A stretch of 64,000 bases of DNA from Rhineura floridana (taxonomy: Eukaryota; Chordata; Lepidosauria; Squamata; Rhineuridae): assembly GCF_030035675.1 (NCBI RefSeq), contig NC_084484.1, forward strand, positions 188,110,934-188,174,933, given 5' to 3'. Below are positions 1 through 9,520 of the stretch, in pieces. The notes beneath the pieces were generated by a model, which was not told the DNA's origin, made no database searches, and was given only the letters and a program-made list of their open reading frames with translations. The translations under genes and the position numbers were made by a program. Every line of letters begins with the position of its first letter. Within the stretch, counting starts at the first letter, position 1.

Positions 1-287
1 GTGAGAGACGGGGGAATGGGATCCCTCAGTGGCTTTTGATCCAGGTGACCATGGTGTCCTTCTGGAACATCTGGAGGAGATGGGCATTGGGGCACTGTGT
101 TTCAGTGGTTCTGCTCAGACCTCCAGAGCTGCTTCCAAAAAGCAGTTGAGGGAGACTACTGTTTGGCACCATTGGAACTCTCTTGGGGTGTTCCACAGGG
201 TTCCATCTTGTCCCCTGTCCTATTTAACATCTATATGAAGCCGCTGGGAGCTGCCATCAGGAGGTTTGGAGTGAGGCGCCATCAGTA
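1..287 (+). mobile_element. L2 LINE fragment, RT domain (first of two tandem pieces)
   Basis: The plus strand encodes a decayed L2 reverse transcriptase segment: a PQGSILSPVLFN motif and an IYMKPLG motif just after it, but no YADD. At about 288 the reading returns to an earlier part of the RT (LDETDYLDPFQ-like, then AAFDTIDHG), so this is a separate copy joined head-to-tail to the next one. The copy is dead, and its left end is cut by the window edge. Confidence 0.75.
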
Positions 288-1016
288 GTCTTGGATGAAA
301 CAGATTATCTTGATCCATTCCAGTCTGGGTTCAGGCCTGGTGAATCGCCCTTGGTCGCCCTGATGGATGACCTTTATCGGGAGGACAGGGGGAGTGTGAC
401 CGTTATCCTTACTTGATCTCTCAGCGGCTTTTGATACCATTGACCATGGTATCCTTCTGGACCGACTTGGTGAGATGGGTATTGGAGGCACTGTTTTACA
501 GTGGTTCCGATCCTATCTCCAGGATCGTTCTCAGAGAATAGCATTGGGTGACTGTCTTTCGGCCCCCTGGCAGTTGTGCTGTGGGGTGCCTCAGGGTACC
601 ATCTTGTCCCCAATGCTGTTTAACATCTATATGAAGCCCTTGGGAGCAGACACCAGGAGCTTTGGGGCGAGGTGTCAGCAGTATGCTGGTCATACCCAGC
701 TCTATTTCTCCGTAACATCTGAATCAGGAGAGGCCGTGCAAGCCCTGGACCGCTGCCTGGACTCAGTGGTGGGCTGGATGAGGGCCAATAAACTGAGTCT
801 GAATCCTAGCAAGACAGAGGCGATGTGGGTTGGTGGCTCCTGAGTTTGGATAATTGGTCAGTAGCCTGCTTTGGATGGGGTCATACTCCCTTTGAAAGAG
901 CAGGTCTGTAGTCTGGGGGTGCTCCTAGGTCCATCTTTGTTGCTAGAGGCCCAGGTGACCTCAGTGGCTAGGAGTGCCTTTTACCAGCTTTGGATGGTGA
1001 GATAGCTGCAGCCATT
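288..1016 (+). mobile_element. L2 LINE, RT domain, 5' part of a split copy
   Basis: L2 reverse transcriptase in decayed frames: AAFDTIDHGILLDRL, LQWFRSYL, GVPQGTILSPMLFNIYMK, a degenerate catalytic box (YAGHTQLYF where YADD is expected) and the NPSKTEAMW motif. It stops after the QLWMVR-LQPF stretch. The next expected residues ([25 protein letters not shown]) resume at about 4067, so a CR1 was inserted here. A short ATTT-like duplication sits at the junction. Confidence 0.85.
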
Positions 1017-4000
1017 TAAGAACATAAGAAGACCCTGCTGGATCAGGCCAGTGGCCCATCTAGTCCAGCATCCTGTTCTCACAGTGGCCAACCAGGTGCC
1101 TGGGGGAAGCCCACAAGCAGGACCCGAGTGCAAGAACACTCTCCCCTCCTGAGGCTTCCGGCAACTGGTCTTCAGAAGCATGCTGCCTCTGACTAGGGTG
1201 GCACAGCACAGCCATCATGGCTAGTAGCCATTGATAGCCCTGTCCTCCATGAATTTGTCTAATCTGAATGCCCAGGCATTTTAAATGTTAAATTTTAAAT
1301 TTAATCTATTTTAATTTTAATTTTTTGTCTTAATTTTGTTTTTAAATATGTTTTCATATTGTATTGTACCCACACCTGTATTTTAATGTTTTTATCTTGT
1401 TGTACACCGCCCTGAGAGCTTGTCGCTAAAGGGCAGTCTAAAAGTGCAATAAATAAATAAAATAAAATTAAAAAATGATCTTCTTTTAAAGCCATCCAAG
1501 CTGGTGGCCATTACTGCATCTTGTGGAAGCAAATTCCATAGTTTAACTATGCGCTGAGTAAAGAAGTACTTCCTTTTGTCTGTCCTGAATCTTCCAACAT
1601 TCAGCTTCTTTGAATGTCCACGAGTTCTAGTATTATGAGAGAGGGAGAAGAACTTTTCTCTATCCACTTTCTCAATGCCATGCATAATTTTATACACTTC
1701 TATCATGTCTCCTCTGACCCGCCTTTTCTCTAAACTAAAAAGCCCCAAATGCTGCAACCTTTCCTCGTAAGGGAGTCGCTCCATCCCCTTGATCATTCTG
1801 GTTGCCCTCTTCTGAACCTTTTCCAACTCTAGAATATCCTTTTTGAGATGAGGCGACCAGAACTGTACACAGTATTCCAAATGCGGCTGCACCATAGATT
1901 TATACAACGGCATTATGATATCAGCTGTTTTATTTTCAATACCTTTCCTAATTATCCCTAGCATGGAATTTGCCTTTTTCACAGCTGCTGCACACTGGGT
2001 CGACATTTTCATCGTGCTGTCCACTACAACCCCGAGGTCTCTCTCCTGGTCGGTCACCGCCAGTTCAGACCCCATGAGCGTATATGTGAAATTAAGATTT
2101 TTTGCTCCAATATGCATAATTTTACACTTGTATTGAATTGCATTTGCCATTTTTCCACCCATTCACTCAGTTTGGAGGGGTCTTTTTGGAGCTCTTCGCA
2201 ATCCCTTTTTGTTTTAACAACCCTGAACAATTTAGTGTCGTCATCAAACTTGGCCACTTCACTGTTCACTCCTAATTCTAGGTCATTCATGAACAAGTTG
2301 AAAAGTACAGGTCCCAATACTGATCTTTGAGGGACTCCATTTTCTACAGCCCTCCATTGGGAGAACTGTCCATTTATTCCTACTCTCTGCTTTCTGCTTC
2401 TTAACCAATTCCTTATCCCTCTCCTCTTATTCTATGACTGCTAAGCTTCCTCAGAAGTCTTTGGTGAGGTACCTTGTCAAACGCTTTTTGAAAGTCTAAG
2501 TACACTATGTCCACTGGATCACCTCTATCTATATGCTTGTTGACATTCTCAAAGAATTCTAGTAGGTTACTGAGACAGGACTTTCCCTTGCAGAAGCCAT
2601 GCTGGCTCTGCTTCAGCAAAGCTTGTTCTTCTATGTGCTTAGTTAATCTAGCTTTAATAATACTTTCTACCGGTTTTCCAGGGACAGAAGTTAAGCTAAC
2701 TGGCCTGTAATTTCTGGGATCCCCTCTGGATCCCTTTTTGAATATTGGCATTACATTGGCCACTTTCCAGTCCTCAGGCACGGAGGAGGACATGAGGGAC
2801 AAGTTACATATTTTAGTTAGCAGATCAGCAATTTCACCTTTGAGTTCTTTGAGAACTCTTGGGTGGATGCCATCCGGGCCCAGTGATTTGTCAGTTTTTA
2901 TATTGTCCTTTAAGCCTAGAACTTCCTCTCTTGTTACCACTATTTGTCTCAGTTCCTCAGAATCCCTTCCTGCAAATGTTAGTTCAGGTTCAGGGATCTG
3001 CCCTATATCTTCCACTGTGAAGACAGATGCAAAGAATTCATTTAGCTTCTCTGCAATCTCCTTATTGTTCTTTAGTACACCTTTGACTCCCTTATCATCC
3101 AAGGGTCCAATCGCCTCCCTAGATGGTCTCCTGCTTTGAATGTATTTATAGAATTTGTTGTTGTTGTTTTTTATGTTCTTAGCAATGTGCTCCTCAAATT
3201 CTTTTTTAGCATCCCTTATTGTCTTCTTGCATTTCTTTTGCCAGAGTTTGTGTTCTTTTTTATTTCCTTCATTCGGACAAGATTTCCATTTTCTGAAGGA
3301 GGACTTTTTGCCTCTAAGAGCTTCCTTGACTTTGCTCGTTAACCATGCTGGCATCTTCTTGGCCCTGGCGGTACCTTTTCTGATTTGCGGTATGCACTCC
3401 AGTTGAGCTTCTAATATAGTGTTTTTAAACAACTTCCAAGCATTTTCGAGTGATGTGACCCTCTGGACTTTGTTTTTCAGCTATCTTTTTACCAATCCCC
3501 TCATTTTTGTGAAGTTTCTTCTTTTGAAGTCAAATGTGACTGTGTTGGATTTTCTTGGCAATTGGCCATTTACATGTATGTTTAATTTAATAGCACTATG
3601 GTCACTGCTCCCAATCGGTTCGACAACACTTACATCTCGCACCAGGTCCCAGTCCCCACTGAGGATTAAGTCCAGGGTTGCCATCCCTCTGGTCGGTTCC
3701 ATGACCAACTGGTCTAGGGAATAGTTATTTAGAATATCTAGAAATTTTGCTTCTTTGTCATGACTGGAACACATATGCGGCCAGTCTATGTCGGGGTAGT
3801 TGAAGTCACCCATTACTACCACATTTCCTAGTTTGGATGCTTCCTCAGTTTCATATCTCATCTCCCTGAGCATTTTGATCAGGGGGACGATAGATCGTTC
3901 CCAGTATTAAATCCCTCCTGGGGCATGGTATCACCACCCACAACGATTCTGTGGAGGAGTCCGCCTCTTTTGGGGTTTTGAGCTTGCTGGATTCAATGCC

Positions 4001-4066
4001 TTCTTTCACGTATAGAGCAACTCCACCACCAATACGTCCTTCCCTGTCCTTCCGATATAGACCAAT
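1017..4066 (-). mobile_element. CR1 LINE, long copy inserted in an L2
   Basis: Read on the minus strand, this holds a C-terminal part of the CR1 endonuclease (MGDFNYPDIDW near 3800, SDHSAI near 3600), a linker, the reverse transcriptase (PVSLTSVPGKPVESI, QHGFCKGKSC, YLDFQKAFDKVPH) and the C-terminal CR1 domain (LGVVVDSTMKMS, PHLEYCVQFWSPH, KRATRMIKGME). The catalytic box is mutated to FDDDTKLF, and there are frame breaks near 2400 and 3440. The 3' UTR is the common reptile CR1 tail (1017-1265). An L2 tail interrupts it at 1272-1488. The element is long but inactive. Confidence 0.88.
1272..1488 (+). mobile_element. L2 3' tail nested inside the CR1
   Basis: An AT-rich block ends in the usual L2 tail signature: TGTACACCGCCCTGAGAGC followed by AATAAATAAATAAA. 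It breaks the CR1 between its last coding stretch (DGFKRR) and its 3' UTR, in the opposite orientation. This gives three layers: L2 inside CR1 inside L2. Confidence 0.8.
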
Positions 4067-4790
4067 TTCTGGACCGGGATAGCCTGACCACTGTTGTCCA
4101 CGCACTGGTAACCTCCAGGCTGGATTACTGTAATGCACTCTATGTTGGGCTGCCCTTGAAGTTGGTCCAGAAACTGCAGCTGGTGCAAAATGTGCCAGCG
4201 AGACTGCTCACTGGAGCAGGGTATCGCCAATATGTCACCCGGCTACTGAAAAAATTGCACTGGCTGCCCATTTGCTACTTGGCCAAGTTCAAGGTTCAAG
4301 TTTTGGTGTAAAAAGCCCTATAAAGCTCAGGACCAGGATACCTGAAAGACTGTTTTATCCCTTACATACCCAGTTGATCAATGCACTCTGCAGGTGAGGG
4401 CCTCCTGCAGATACCTTCTTATCAGGAGGTTCGTTCTGTACAATATGGGAAACAGACCTTTAATGTGGCAGCACCTACCCTGTGGAATTCCCTCCCTTTG
4501 AATATTAGGCAGGCGCCATCTCTGCTATCTTTTCGGCGCCCTTTGAAGACTTTCCTCTTTCAACAAGCCTTTTAGGTTGAGAGCTATCCCAGTCTGTGTC
4601 TGTGTCATAATTGCTTCGTATGTTTTTAATAATGTTTTAACCCTTTTTTAAAAAGTTTTTAAAATGTTTTTAACACTGTTTTGTCTTAATGTATTTTAAG
4701 ATTTGTTTTTTATGATTTTAAAGTGTTTTTAGTGCCTGGTTTGCCGCCCTGGGCTCCTGCTGGGAGGAAGGGTGGGATACAAATTAAATA

Positions 4791-4835
<45 letters not shown>
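4067..4835 (+). mobile_element. L2 LINE, 3' part of the split copy
   Basis: Continues the copy ending at 1016: [20 protein letters not shown], then QNVPARLLTGAGY, LHWLPICYLAKFK and the terminal block NVAAPTLWNSLPLNIRQAPS. It ends with the L2 3' UTR (GCCGCCCTGGGCTCCTGCTGGG) and an (AAT)n tail of about 45 bases at 4787-4832. Several stops make it non-functional. Confidence 0.85.
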
Positions 4836-5208
4836 ATATGCTGAATACCAGCAGAGGCTGAATACATCAAGGACTCCCCCAAAGAACAAGGCACTAGTCC
4901 CTTCAAAACCAGCATCCTCCCATCATTTTACCACTGCAGTTCAGGAGCAGCAGGACGCAGTGAAAGAGATTGTTATCACCAACATGGCTGCTGCATACAA
5001 ACAGGAACAGAGAAGCGTGAAGAGGAAAGCAAAAGGTCTCTTGTCTCTAAGTTACAAAATGGAGGACGGCGTTTTTGGGAGTCACGAAGATCAGGTCCTG
5101 AAAAAGCTGAAGAAGAGCCAATTTGTGTCCTTTCAAATTGAGACTGTCCTACCTCCAGAGCAGAGCATATCTAGTATAACCTGGCTGAATGAGGTTATCT
5201 CATCATGA
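4836..5208 (+). other. Unassigned stretch with an 82-codon ORF
   Basis: No family recognised. An open frame at 4960-5208 encodes a lysine-rich 82-residue peptide (MKEIVITNMAAAYKQEQRS start, QFVSFQIETVLPPEQS near the end). It lies between two L2 tails and runs directly into the second one. It may be the 3' coding end of a repeat that borrowed an L2 tail, or a fragment of a processed transcript. There is no promoter or splice evidence for a gene. Confidence 0.3.
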
Positions 5209-5389
5209 CATATTTAAATGTTTTTTTCTTTTCTTTCAATAATGTTATTTGTTATTTAATTTTGAGAATTGCATTATTTTATTGATGTATGTATTGCTAT
5301 ATTTGTGTTTTTGTAAGCCGCCTTGAGGGCATTTTGGCCATAAGGTGGGGTATAAATTTAATAAATAAAAATAAATAAATAAATATGCA
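5209..5389 (+). mobile_element. L2 3' tail
   Basis: Has the signature GCCGCCTTGAGGGCATTTTG, GGTATAAATTTAATAAATAA and a poly(AAATA) end. A near-identical tail lies at 51740-51915, so this is one young L2 tail subfamily. Confidence 0.75.
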
Positions 5390-5880
5390 ATGACACCCAG
5401 CTCTACCTCTCTTATTCCATCTGAATCATGAGAGGCAGTTGGGGTGCTGGACAGGTGCTTGGAAGTGGTAATGGGCTGAATGTGGGCCAATAAATTAAGG
5501 CTGAATCCTGAAAAGACAGAGGTACTATGTGTCCTGAGTTCTCATGTCTGGGAGATCACCACCCACCCGCCTGCCCACCCCAGGACAAAGCCTGTTGTGG
5601 ATGGGGCTGCATTCCCCTTGCAGGAGCAAGTCTGCAGCCTGGGTACACTCCTGGATCCACATTGTCACTGGAGGCTCAAGTGGCCTCAGTGGCTAGGAGT
5701 GCCTTTTTCCAGCTCCAGCTAGTTCACCAACTTCGGGCCCTTTTGGACAGAGATGACTTGGTCACAGTGCTCTGGTTACTTCTAGACTGGATTATTGCAA
5801 TGCACTCTGCCTGGGGCTGCCCTTGTAGACGACTCAGGAACTTCAACTAGTCCAAAATGCAGCAGCCAGATTACTGGTGG
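5390..5880 (+). mobile_element. L2 LINE fragment, post-catalytic RT region
   Basis: Starts at the catalytic box in decayed form (ATGACACCCAGCTCTAC) and continues through ANKLRLNPEKTEVL, LGTLLDPHCH and QVASVARSAFFQLQLVHQLR to the QNAAARLL region. Stops and frame shifts are frequent. The 3' end is missing, and the sequence runs into an RTE tail. Confidence 0.8.
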
Positions 5881-5896
5881 GGGTTTCTTTTAGAAC

Positions 5897-6084
5897 ACGT
5901 TGTTGTTGTGCTTTCAGGTTGATTACGACTTATGGCGACCCTCTGAATCAGCAACCTCCAATAGCATCTGTTATAAACCACCCTGTTTGGATCTTGTAAG
6001 TTCAGTTCTGTAGCTTCCTTTACGGAATTAATCCATCTTGTTTGGTCTTCCTCAATTTCTACTCCCTTCTTTTTTCCTGTAAGC
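5897..6084 (-). mobile_element. RTE/BovB-like LINE 3' end
   Basis: Minus-strand translation gives the RTE C-terminus: EEDQTRWINSVKEATELNL, then NRCYWRLLIQRVAISRN. The end carries the TTATGGCGACCC tail shared with other copies at 49.8, 50.2 and 62.4 kb. A SINE has landed in it at 6085, and RTE-like sequence seems to resume after 6465 (TTTTTTCCCAGCATCC). Confidence 0.7.
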
Positions 6085-6465
6085 TGGTATAGCACAGTGG
6101 GGAGGAGAGCCTGGCTGGAAGTCGAGTCTGAGTTCAAATCCCTGCTCGTGTCTCCTGGGTGTCAAGGGCCAGGTAAAGATCACCCCACAGCGAGTGGCTC
6201 AGGGGTTACGTGCCCTGCCACCTGTGCAGCCGTGGGCAAGCGGCAGAGTCCCAAGGAGCCCAGTTGCCCCTCAGCTGGCAGTTGCGGACAAGGGAGGGGC
6301 TGGCTTGTGCTGCGGTGGCAAGCTGAGCAGGCCCTAGCCAGCTGGGGAGGACAAGCCTCAGAGGGAGGGAATGGTAAACCCCCTCTGAATACCGCTTACC
6401 ATGAACACCCTATTCATAGGGTCGCCATAAGGCGGGATCGATTTGAAGGCAGTCCATTTTATTTA
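6085..6465 (+). mobile_element. tRNA-headed SINE with RTE-type tail
   Basis: The head carries a pol III A-box-like TATAGCACAGTGG and a B-box-like GAGTTCAAATCCC about 40 bases on. The body is a conserved unit (GGTTACGTGCCCTGCCACCTG). The tail is CATAGGGTCGCCATAAG and GATTTGAAGGCAGTCCA, which pairs with RTE/BovB-type 3' ends. A second full copy is at 38404-38795. Sauria-type SINEs are known to use BovB machinery, so that is the likely partner here. Confidence 0.75.
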
Positions 6466-6720
6466 TTTTTTCTTTTTTCCCAGCATCCCTTCAGGATGCA
6501 TACCTTAATGTGGTGAGAGGGTTTGAGAGTGTTGAAGAAGCTGAGAGCAATGCAGTCAGGAGTCTAGACCAAGAGGCTAGACTCCTAGCAGGGGCACCCA
6601 AGGCGGAATGGTCAAAGCTGAGACACCAGACTAAGAGGCATCCAAACTCAGAGGAAGGCAATGGTAAACCATCTCTGAATACCTCTTATCATGAAAACCC
6701 TATGAATTAGAACTCAAAAC
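6466..6720 (+). repeat. Unclassified SINE-like repeat
   Basis: Ends with the same AATGGTAAACCATCTCTGAATACC motif as the SINE at 6085, but its body (GGTTTGAGAGTGTTGAAGAAG, AAGAGGCTAGACTCC) is different. It is possibly another SINE family sharing the tail module, or a diverged RTE piece. No A or B box is clear. Confidence 0.35.
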
Positions 6721-6744
6721 CCATTTTAAAACGGCTGTATTAGT

Positions 6745-7192
6745 CACCAGTTCATTTCTGGGCCTCATTTAAGGTGCTCGTGTTAGTGTTTGAAGTCCTA
6801 AATGACTTTGGTCCCAAATATCTGAAAGACCGCCTCTTTCCCTACAGACCGTTTTGGGTGTTGAGATCAGCAGAGGGGGCCCTTTTCATAGTTCCAGTGC
6901 CCTTGGAAGTTCGAGATGATGGTGGCCCAGGAAAGGGCATTCTCCGTGGTGGCTCCCAACTTATGGAACTCCCTCCCCACTGAGGTATATCTGGCAATTT
7001 TATTGTACAGATTTAAGTGCGTGCTGCAAACACACTTCTTACCCTGGCCTCTGACACCTGAGATGTATATTTTTAGGTACCGGCCTATATTGTGATTTTA
7101 GATTGTTTTTAATTGTTTTTATTGCTGTATTTTAAAATTGTTGTAACCCACCCTGGGACCTTTGGGTGAAGAGTGGATAACAAATGTTAATT
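6745..7192 (+). mobile_element. L2 LINE 3' end, second subfamily
   Basis: Encodes the end of the L2 protein (FKVLVLVFEVLNDFGPKYL, DRLFPYRPFW, then [16 protein letters not shown]-like in another frame). The 3' UTR ends CCACCCTGGGACCTTTGGGTG, unlike the CCGCCCTG tail of the other L2 copies. The same subfamily occurs at 29880-30780 (minus) and 56320-56462. Confidence 0.7.
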
Positions 7193-7195
7193 GGT

Positions 7196-7335
7196 AGTAC
7201 CAGTAGAAGTAATTAAGAAACCCAGGAGGTCCCAATACCGATCCTTGGGGAACTCCACTTTCTGCATCCCTCCATTGGGAGAACTGTCCATTTATTCCTA
7301 CTCTCTGCTTCCTGTTTCCTAGCCAGCTCCTGATC
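7196..7335 (-). mobile_element. CR1 LINE fragment, RT domain
   Basis: Minus strand reads WIRSWLGNRKQRVGINGQFS, then a GVPQGSVLGP motif. This is the CR1 RT region between the FDKVPH and YADD motifs. It is a short orphan piece. Confidence 0.7.
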
Positions 7336-7404
7336 CACAAGAGGACCTCTCCATTTTATCCTCACAACAACCTTATGAGGTAGATTAGGTTGAGAAATTG
7401 TGAG

Positions 7405-7548
7405 AATCATAGAAGAGAGGGAGAGTGTTCTTGCACTAAGGTCCTGCTTGTGGGCCTCCCATGGGCAACTGGTTAGCCACCATGGGAACAGGATGCTGGA
7501 CTAGATGGGCCCCCTTTCGCCGGATCCAGCAGGGTCTTCTTATTTTGG
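7405..7548 (+). mobile_element. CR1 3' tail fragment
   Basis: GAGAGTGTTCTTGCACTAAGG, GGACTAGATGGGCC and GATCCAGCAGGGTCTTCTTA match the CR1 3' UTR seen at 1017-1265 on the other strand. The bases before it (7336-7404) contain a CTCACAACAACCTTATGAGG element of MIR/CORE type. Confidence 0.65.
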
Positions 7549-7930
7549 TCAAAAAACATCTAGAGAGCACAGGCTGGTGAAGGCTGATGTATTATATGGT
7601 TCTGTTCATTTTATGTGGTGTGCCCTGCCCCGAAACCTGGACAAATGAAGGGCAGGTTATTAGCATTTTAGATAAATAGAATCTCTTTGTCTCACCACAG
7701 ATGCACAATCTCCCTCTGTACTCTCAATAACTGATACAGGGGTCTCCCTCCATGGCGTGCATGCGCGCGCACACACATTTATGAATACAGTTTCCCAAGC
7801 ATTTAAACCATTAAAAAATTAACTTGTTGGAAGCTCTGGCCATATCCACACCAGCCATTTAAAATGCTCATATCACTTTAGCAGTCATGGCTCCCTGCAA
7901 AGAATTCTGGGAACTGTTGCGTGTTAAGGG
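7549..7930. other. Unassigned stretch
   Basis: No coding signal and no repeat family recognised. Contains a short alternating CG/CA run near 7764-7778. Confidence 0.4.
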
Positions 7931-8402
7931 TGTTGGAATATGTGGTTCAACTCCAACTTGTGGGTTGAGGCTGCATGGGGTTAAAAGGGTAGCTAGAGAG
8001 GAGACCTCCAGATGGATAGGCTAATGCCTATCCTTTGATCGCCTGCTGTCTCTCCCTTCCTGCTAGACTGATATGCAGAGGATGTTGACCACATCTCCTT
8101 CCTCCTTCCTTCTTCTTTCTCTTGAGAGGGAGAGCAGACATATCCCTTTGTCTCTCCCTCTCCTCCAAGCATGAGGACAAAGAGTAGGCTTAGTATTTGC
8201 ATCTCCAACTTAGCTAGTCAGCTAGATGTAGAACTCTTTCCTATCAAGCATGTATTTCGAGAATAAAGTAGTTATTTATTATTTTAAAGCTTAAAGTCTC
8301 TGTCTGACTAATTTGCAGGGAAGGTGTAATCTTTAGCAAAGATTCAAACACACCTAAAGGCTCACTCAGTCTCTCCATTCCCAATTTCGCCACTCTGCGA
8401 CA
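7931..8402 (+). mobile_element. Solo LTR, family A
   Basis: Begins TGTTGGAATATG and ends CTCTGCGACA, the TG...CA form of a retroviral-type LTR. It is flanked by an exact 5-bp duplication AAGGG (7926-7930 and 8403-8407). The interior has a CCAGAATAAAGT-type poly(A) region followed by the sequence TTAAAGTCTCTGTCTGAC. Related copies are at 25802 and 28030. It is a fossil with no internal genes. Confidence 0.8.
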
Positions 8403-8407
8403 AAGGG

Positions 8408-8671
8408 TCTCTTAACAGCACCTTCCGCTCCTGGACTGACCTGCTGAAATACTGGCCATTCATCCATGCAAAGTCTCACACTGCTCAGTGAGGCTCACCC
8501 TGATGAGCTCTTGCACCAAGGGTGAAAGTGGCTGCAGCACATGACCAGCAATGGGCATAGCCAGGCCACTGCACTACTCTTTCCATTTCAAAGACGGGGA
8601 ACACTGAGGCAAAGAGAGAGGGAATGGCTCAAAGCCACTGACTCTCTCACTCTTGGGAGGGTTTCCCAAGG
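8408..8671. other. Unassigned left flank of the provirus
   Basis: Contains GGCAAAGAGAGAGGGAATGG and neighbouring low-copy-looking sequence. No gene or repeat recognised. Confidence 0.35.
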
Positions 8672-8675
8672 CAGC

Positions 8676-9500
8676 TGTTGGGGTTAAATTGAAATCCCCA
8701 GTGCTTGTAAAACTATAGTTCACTTGTCCTATCTAAACCAGCTTGGGCTTTATGGGAAATAGAACCAAAGTGGCCTTTATTTGACTTTTGATATAAAATG
8801 TCGGTTTATTTCCTGGTGACCTGACCCTTACCTACATTCCAGTGGCTCGCATAATAAAAGCCGGTTTAAGCTGGACACGTCCCTACTATGCATTTCTGTA
8901 TCACATTTATGCTTATAACCTTGCTTATTGTTACTAATGTGCCTTGCATAGGAATGTCAAACGCTGTTCCAATGTCCCACAAACCTTGACTTGTAAAACT
9001 CCTTTGATATGTAAGCAAAGTAATATCATGTCTGTCTCCAGTTTAGGGGGCGCCCGGTTGCAGCTGGGCCTCCCCTCAATAGTTGCCTTTGTCTGCTCCT
9101 GCATAGTGCTTATCTCAAGGACATGCGAAATATGCAGACATAGAGTCTAAGATATAGTCTTGATGTTTCCACTTTGTCCTTCCCCCTGTACCCCTTTACC
9201 TCCTTACATATGCCCCAAAGCTATGACAGTTAGCAATTGCTTCTTTTGTATTTTATGACGTGAACCCAATATTGTAAACTTCGAGGTAAGCCTATATAAA
9301 CCCTTGAACACCAATAAACGAGGTTCCCATGCTGGCCTGCTTCGGCTTGTAAGTATTGGGTCCCCTTTGCAAAGATTTTTGTCTCGTGTTACTTGATCTC
9401 TGATAGTGGGTTCATTTGCACTCAACTCCGCACTCTTCCCGGGTGTAATAAGCGAGTTGGGGTTGACAGGGCGACTTGCGTGTTGGGTTTGGACCTAACA
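8676..9500 (+). repeat. 5' LTR of the provirus
   Basis: Begins TGTTGGGG and ends CCTAACA. It contains a TATATAA box at 9294-9300 and an AATAAA at 9314-9319, unusually close together. Confidence 0.9.
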
Positions 9501-9502
9501 AT

Positions 9503-9520
9503 TGGGGGCTCGTCCGGGAT
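9503..9520 (+). promoter_or_regulatory. Primer binding site, tRNA-Pro type
   Basis: TGGGGGCTCGTCCGGGAT lies two bases after the 5' LTR. It matches the tRNA-Pro primer site known from murine gammaretroviruses. Confidence 0.9.

Noticed and set aside
1017-1265. A possible separate SINE (copies near 7405, 22205, 24716)
   Set aside because: It follows the CR1 C-terminus in the right order and orientation, so it is the CR1 3' UTR.
8676-9500. A 68-codon frame repeated identically in both LTRs
   Set aside because: It lies in the LTR U3 region with no match to any protein. Its repetition follows from LTR duplication.
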